Below are positions 58,228-64,000 of a stretch of 64,000 nt of DNA, piece by piece. Positions within the stretch are counted from its first letter, which is position 1. Every line of letters starts with the position of its first letter. The translations under genes and the position numbers were made by a program. A model generated the notes under the pieces. It had not been told where the DNA came from. It was given only the letters and a program-made list of their open reading frames with translations, and did not search any database. The stretch is from Rhabditoides inermis (Eukaryota > Nematoda > Chromadorea > Rhabditida > Rhabditidae). The stretch is from positions 186,001 to 250,000 of the forward strand of contig CAWZYM010000158.1 of assembly GCA_963966185.1 (NCBI GenBank), given 5' to 3'.

Positions 58228-58628
58228 AGTGATATGTGATACGTGATAGTGAGGCGCGAATGGTTTTATACCCCCTCCGGGAAACTCGTCTGGACTCGCC
58301 GCGCGATACTGCAGTAGTGCGATAGTAGAGGAAAAAGTGGGCGAATGACCAGTACACTGCCTTCTTTTCTCACTTGTCAAGGGTGCTATGATATCGCAAC
58401 ACGTTTATTGTTCTATTTACAGACATGTTGTTTTGTACAATTCACACCACGACAACAATCACGAAATAAATTATGAATACACATCAAATAATGATACAAA
58501 TCGAGATCAATGCATCAATGAAAACCAGTTATGTACACTAATCAATCGAAATTTTCACTGAATCCTGACATAAAATAGAGTTTTGAAGCAGAGGTTGTGG
58601 ATGGCGTCAACTGATGTTCCTTTGTTGT
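58228..58628. other. Spacer between the TRPV gene 3' end and the next gene's promoter
   Basis: Apart from the TATA box near 58268, this is AT-rich sequence that probably includes the 3'UTR of the TRPV gene. Confidence 0.5.
58264..58272 (-). promoter_or_regulatory. TATA box of the secreted gene at 57.1-58.2 kb
   Basis: GGTATAAAACC on the minus strand, about 40 bases before the ATG at 58227. Confidence 0.65.
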
Positions 58629-59827
58629 CTACTGGTTCTTGTTGAGTGTGGGTTCGGGCGGGGTAGCGAGTATCCTTCTGTACGCACTGCCGCGAGACTC
58701 GCGCTCGCCTCTGCAATACATGTTAATCCCCTTTCCCCTTTGTTCTTTGGTCTTTCTGAAACTATTATGCAGCTTCTCTATGTGAATACTTTTCCATTCC
58801 CCTTCTCCGATGCTCTTTGAACCAGCTTTCTTCTAGAAACATTCAACATCTGTCGCGGACTGTGCGCGACGATTTCCGCGAAGATTTTGCTCCATACTAA
58901 TGCCAGATATTCAAATGAATGATGAATTGGCCCCGCCGCGATAGCTTTTCGCTACCGTGTTGTCCTAAAACCGTGCAGAATTCAGTCTGCGCGGAAAGCG
59001 GCTGGAGGCAGGCTGCTTGATTGCAGTCGACTTCCAGATGAATGGTAGACAAAGTGAATTGAATTGTAATAATTGTAATCTAAAAATGAGAACAAATAAC
59101 ACAACGCGTATAGAACCGAATAGAACGTGAATCTATCCGTGCTGCTACTATTTCTTGTGATTGCGTGTTGTTGAGATAAATTTGTATGAATAGACTTGTG
59201 TGGTGTCTGAGTTGAAATTAGTTTTGAATACGGTGGCTTCGTTCCCCTTGCGACAACATCAGTGGTATCACCTCGCATCTCCCCTGTTCTCCGCGCCCCG
59301 CCGACTGCCGAATCTGGACTGTGGGGGTTGGGTGGCAGACATGGTGGGTGGACGGGGAGAGCGGGACGTCACCGGACGGACCCCGTCACGGATGTCCTGG
59401 TCCTGCAACGGGACCATCACCTTCTCTCTCCCTCCCTCTCTTTCTCCCTCCCTCTCTCTCTCCCTCCCTCTCTCTCTCCCTCCCTCCCTACCCTCTGTTT
59501 CCTCCTCGCCAGGAACTTCCTCTCCTCCTTCTGTCTCTCGATCTTCTCCTCTCTCGCCTGCAGCTCGTGATCCTCCATGTTCTCCGGCTGATATTGATCG
59601 ATTATCGATTGATCAAATGAGATAACATACGTTTGTTTTCTTGCGAACGACATAGCTGCGTATTCTCTTGTTGATTCCGATGGGCCGTGAGTACTTGAGT
59701 AGATACATGAGCCTCTCCTGTGGAGACATCGACAGCTCCAGCATCAGGATCACTTGCGCCCACTCAAAGAGTTGTTGTTGTTGTTGTTGTAGTAGTAGTA
59801 GTAGTTGTTGTTGTTATTGTTGTTGTT

Positions 59828-59879
<52 letters not shown>

Positions 59880-62123
59880 TGTTGTTGTTGTTTTTTTTGT
59901 TTTTTTTTGTTTTTTTTGTTTTGTTGTTTTGTTGTTTTGTTGTTGTTGTTTCCATTGTTATTATTTTATTATTGTTGTTGTTGTTGTATATCTAGACGAA
60001 TATAAACTTTTACTGTATGCAGACAAACATGTCTACCTGTCGCTTATACTCCTTTCTTGTCTGAAATATCGCCTCGTATGTTCGTGTCATCATAGCGATG
60101 AGAAGATTGAACTGCAGAATCGAGACGAACAATTCGAAGATCAGAAACGTTGCCTAAATACACAACACTCAATTTCTCAGTTTTCGCCTGTTCCCATTCG
60201 AACTAACTTTTCCAATCGTTTTGATGAATTCTGCTCGACACGCAGCGAGTTCCCTACAAACATAGATAGTAATTACATTGAAAGTATGATAAACCATGGA
60301 AAATTGTACCTGTAGAGGACAGTGAACTCTCCCACTGTCATGATGAAAGTGCGAATGAATGCGTCAATAGGCGATTGAATGACGTTGTCGAATTCGTACA
60401 TGGTTTCGTCCTCAAAATGTTTGAAGTCGATTCGACTCCTTTTCCTTGTTTACCTTGCATATTGCTGTTTCGTTCTTCTTTGCGAGCGATAAAATCATTC
60501 TCTGGAAAAGGTTTTCTGCATGAATTAATGATTACATTTTCAAGCAATTATCCCTGTTTATAGTTACAGTCGCGATATTTACTACGCTTTCATTATCCTA
60601 TCGAAAATTCTATAGTTGTAGTAGTAACTATAAAATTTAAGTTTATTATTATTGTATAGTTGCAAAGTCATACAGTATGAAACGCTCTATTAATTAATCC
60701 GTACCTTCAGTTCCGGAGTCCTTCCTTCGTACGGATACTTCGTGTTCGCACAATCCTCCAGAAACTGATTCGTAAAGCGCTCGCATGACGTGAAAATGAG
60801 GTAAAACGCTGCAACGAGAGAGATAATGCTATAACACGTGCCGCGACTGCGCCGCAATGCGGAGCGGCGCGGTCGCGTTGCGTTCTCACATTGAGAGAAT
60901 CCCATGAGAAAGATGGAGTAGATGACAAAGAATCGACTGATGTCCGTAGCAATGATTGTGTAAACCATCAACACAAATGGTCCGACGAACTTTATGGCTC
61001 TAGAAAAAAAAATTGATTGTCATTCTGTTGTGCTACACAAACCTGCAATAGTACATGAAATGCACAGTGGTGAGAATGACTGCGATATTCGAGAGAACAT
61101 TGTCCAAGACCAGCAGAGCCGGCGAGATGTAGCAGAAGCCACGGATCTATAAACATGTGAGTACTGACCAGTGTTTGTCACAAACTCACCGGTATAATCG
61201 CCAGAACGAAGAGAAACGAGATTTTGTAGAGGATCTTGGAAGGGAAGGCTCTCTGAAATAGGGTGTGGAGGGAGGAATAGAGTATGGCTGACTGACCAGG
61301 ATGGCCCACCACTTTCCCCTGCCGATGCGCTTGATGTCTTTGAAGTCGAGTGCCATCTGGATGACCACACACACCACGACGATGCACTCACACGCCAGAC
61401 GGACCTGTAGACAGATACGGGCTAGTGAATATCGATTTTCAGTTCCACTATTCCGCGCGTACACCACCGCATTTGAAAATCCCGCGCGCGCGAATCTTCG
61501 CAGTTGAATCAATTCTCAAGCTATTAAATGAATGATAGACATTTATCGCGTGCGAGAAATGTGTGATAAACGATAATAATGTGTGATAAACGAATCCCGC
61601 GCTTCACATGCCAACTCACCGTGTTCTGGTTGAACAACGACTTGTTGTGTTCATCTCGGATGGCGAAGTAGTTGCGCAAGTGACACTGGCCATTCGTCAT
61701 ATCATCGGACGATCCTGAACAGAGGAAGAGCGTCAGAGTATACAAAACGGACGGAATGTGGCGAGCAGAAGGCACTATGAGAGTGTCTCGGGGACAGGAG
61801 CCTTGACTCACGCTTGTCGTTGAATTTGGGTACTTGGCAGGTGGTGTTGAAGGATCCGAGCACTGGCTTCGTGCATTCCTCGTACACCTGACCCGCGAAC
61901 GTGATCGAGCCGTTCGTAATCACCTGCAAAATGAACAGAAACCTCGATTTTGACTCTACAAAAACTCACCTCGGTGGTTTCGCTGAACGGTCTGGTCATG
62001 AAAGCTGCGAAGAAGACAATGTAGTAGAAGACAAACATGACGAGAGAGAAGGTCCATCTGGAATGGAGAAACTCAAGCAACACATGGTAGTAACTGTGAG
62101 AAAGAGAGGGAGTGGGGGTGGGT

Positions 62124-62180
<57 letters not shown>

Positions 62181-64000
62181 GCGCACCTCTTCCTTCCGAA
62201 CGCGTTCCACTTGGAGATCATCAGATTGTCGAGCAGCCCATCCAGCAGATCCAAGTGCGCCGTCGACTCCTGAACAGATAAAGATATAAAAAATAGATGT
62301 AACAGTTGGAACTGTGCGTTATTTCGCAACCCCAATGAGTGCATCTGGCATGTCGTGTCAGGAGGCGGTGACCTTTCTGCTTGTACTGTACATATTGTAT
62401 GTACTGCACTCTACATGCAGTTTACTTCCAAATGTCCCGTTCTAACAAGTAATCCGAATTTTCCGTAGCCAGTAACGAGTAAGGACATGATGGCAGAAGT
62501 GTACTGTACTGTAGACTTTTCAATCTCCACCCACCCCGTAGACGACGAGAGACAGGGCGCTCTCCTCGTTCATCTCACCCGTAGACTCGTTGATCGTGTC
62601 GATCTTAGCCAGAGGGTACGCCGTCTGCAAGAAGAAAGAGTCTCTCTCTCTTTCTCTCCCTCCCCCTCTCTCCCTCTCTCTCTCCCTCTCTCTCCCTCTC
62701 CCCCCTCCTCTCTCTCTCCTTACCTGACTCGCTTCTCCGAACACCCACACGCTGTCCCCTTCTAGTTCTAGGATCTCGATGAACATCTAAATCATAGTAC
62801 TTGTTTATTTAATTGAAAATTTCGAATTTCATTAAAATATTGTAAACGAAATAGATTAGGAATCGAGCCTCGAAATAGCGAGTATATATTATGATTCGAT
62901 TGAAACGTATTTGTTTTATGATCGGTGCGTTGTCGGTACAGCGGCATGACGTTTCACGTTCCTCACATAATTGATAGATATTTGGTGATGACCAACAGTT
63001 TTCGTTCCGTTTTACTCGAGTAATGCGAAGAACAGTTATGTACCTCATTACAAACTGGGTCATCAGAACGCAAAACGAATCATACCAAGGCCAGGAACAA
63101 GTGAAGTTTCTGACGTGATATGTTTTCTGTGCTCTCTCTCATTTGTTACAGATAGCTTATAATTCCACCTGTCTCTTTGCCAGCTTGGCAGCTAGAGTGA
63201 GCGCGGTGAGCTTCTGTTTGTTCAGGATTCGCAGGTTGCCACCCAATTCCAGCACAAGACGAAGCATCGCCTATAAATTACAAATAATTGTTACTAGTTT
63301 TCATAAATGTGATTGCGCCCACCAAGTTCTCGTGAATGACGCACAGATGGAGCACAGTGTTCCCATTGGTGTCCTGCGCGTTGATGTTCGCCTGTGGGGA
63401 ACAGGAACAAGTTAGTGACTAGTTAACATGTTGTAGTTTATCCGAAGCAATAGCCTGGAATGCTTTGCTGATGGATTGAACACCACACCCATTATCTTAT
63501 CAAACGCTAGTTTTTATCATAAACTTGTGGTGAAACGTATACGTATCGGAAGATGAATACACCTGAGAAGTTCTAGAGTTGTAATGTAATATGACTTTCT
63601 GGCACACTAGACTGGAACTACATTTCGAGTCAAAACGTTAGCTATTTCTATGTGAAAATTACAGCAGCATGTGATAACGAAACTTTTGCAAAAAAACACT
63701 AAACTCATCGAACACACGTATTTATGCTGATGCTACAACACAATACGTTAAAAGTGGCATTTTTGTTGTTACAATATTTGCGCAGTGTGCAAGTACGCCT
63801 CTGGACAGTTGTCTGCATCGAAGAGGTCTTACTGTTTACAAGTTGAGAACAATGTTGGGATAAAATAGACTATGGCTATGGAATACCTTGTGAGCGACGA
63901 GCAGTCGGACACAATCTGCCTGGTTCATGCAGACGGCGAATGAGAGAGGGTACTCACCAAAGTACATGTTCCTGCAGGGGTCTCTCTCTCTCTCTCTCTC
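58629..64000 (-). CDS. TRPV cation channel of the OSM-9/OCR type (5' end beyond window)
   Basis: Exons read right to left give: ankyrin repeats (YFGEYPLSFAVCMNQADCVR, ANINAQDTNGNTVLHLCVIH, MLRLVLELGGNLRILNKQKL); the linker (LDLLDGLLDNLMISKWNAFG); TM1 (FSLVMFVFYYIVFFAAFMTR); the TM1-2 loop; TM2-TM5 (VRLACECIVVVCVVIQMALD, YISPALLVLDNVLSNIAVIL, VGPFVLMVYTIIATDISRFF); the pore helix and filter (IRTFIMTVGEFTVLYR); TM6 (FELFVSILQFNLLIAMMTRT); and the TRP-domain region EYKRQWAQVILMLELSMSPQ with LLKYSRPIGINKRIRSYVVR. The tail ends TPPEPTLNKNQ-stop at 58629. In C. elegans these channels act in ciliated sensory neurons downstream of chemoreceptor GPCRs, which suits the receptors nearby, though linkage implies nothing functional. 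Whether it is osm-9 or an ocr gene is undecided. The first exons lie beyond base 64000. Confidence 0.88.
59772..59990 (+). repeat. (TTG)n / T-rich microsatellite next to a TRPV splice acceptor
   Basis: About 110 bases of nearly pure TTG repeats, then irregular T/G runs. On the coding (minus) strand this is an (AAC)n tract ending directly at the acceptor CTCTTTGAG before the WAQVILML exon. That acceptor therefore lacks the usual TTTTCAG pyrimidine context. Confidence 0.9.
62098..62177 (+). repeat. (GA)n microsatellite in a TRPV intron
   Basis: Nearly 60 bases of pure GA directly before the - strand donor side of the exon at about 62187; on the coding strand this is (CT)n. Confidence 0.9.

Noticed and set aside
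1..64000. CRISPR array, bacterial operon or prophage
   Set aside because: Spliced eukaryotic genes throughout; regular short repeats here are microsatellites or the 30-bp GC foldback ends, which lack unique spacers.

Overview
The window is nuclear DNA from a free-living rhabditid-type nematode, possibly a diplogastrid. Genes are split into many small exons by GT-AG introns, often of 40-60 nt. There is a cluster of nematode chemoreceptor genes whose first coding exons follow a TTTCAG-A(C)ATG context (possible trans-splice acceptors). It also carries an OSM-9/OCR-type TRPV channel, an UNC-93-like protein and an Otx-class homeobox gene with nematode-style architecture. (CT)n/(GA)n microsatellites sit in a large share of the introns. 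The species cannot be named from sequence alone.

Layout. 1-7.5 kb (+): two neighbouring secreted, proline/cysteine-rich protein genes, each with its own TATA box. 7.9-15.6 kb (-): an UNC-93-like membrane protein whose 44-nt intron received a 5.5-kb insertion, a 5'-truncated LINE carrying a Penelope-like element with N-terminal GIY-YIG. 15.6-17.8 kb: repeats. 17.8-30.8 kb (-): chemoreceptors, one str/srh-like candidate and three sre-like tandem copies, the 19.6-22.5 kb copy being broken. This cluster is loaded with SINE, MITE and foldback repeats. 31.5-33.3 kb (-): Otx-class homeobox gene with about 3 kb of gene-free upstream DNA. 36.5 kb (-): a tiny glycine-rich protein gene. 37.4-48.2 kb (-): one ADP-ribosylglycohydrolase (DraG/ARH) gene whose two halves are separated by an 8.4-kb repeat-filled intron. 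48.6-55.5 kb (-): two tandem pre-SET/SET/post-SET methyltransferase genes. 56.0-56.9 kb (+) and 57.1-58.2 kb (-): two small secreted proteins of unknown function. 58.6 kb to the right edge (-): a TRPV channel, cut at its 5' end by the window.

Most genes are unrelated to one another. The local groupings are tandem duplications (sre-like, SET, and perhaps the two secreted CC-rich genes). The most notable structures are: the nested retroelements, whose removal restores a perfect short intron; a 551-bp TIR element present twice with perfect 9-bp target duplications; foldback elements whose arms match each other better within a copy than between copies; the long inverted repeat inside the ADP-ribosylglycohydrolase intron; and a PLE with permuted endonuclease order. 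All exon models were read by eye from splice signals and frame continuity; no database search was run.
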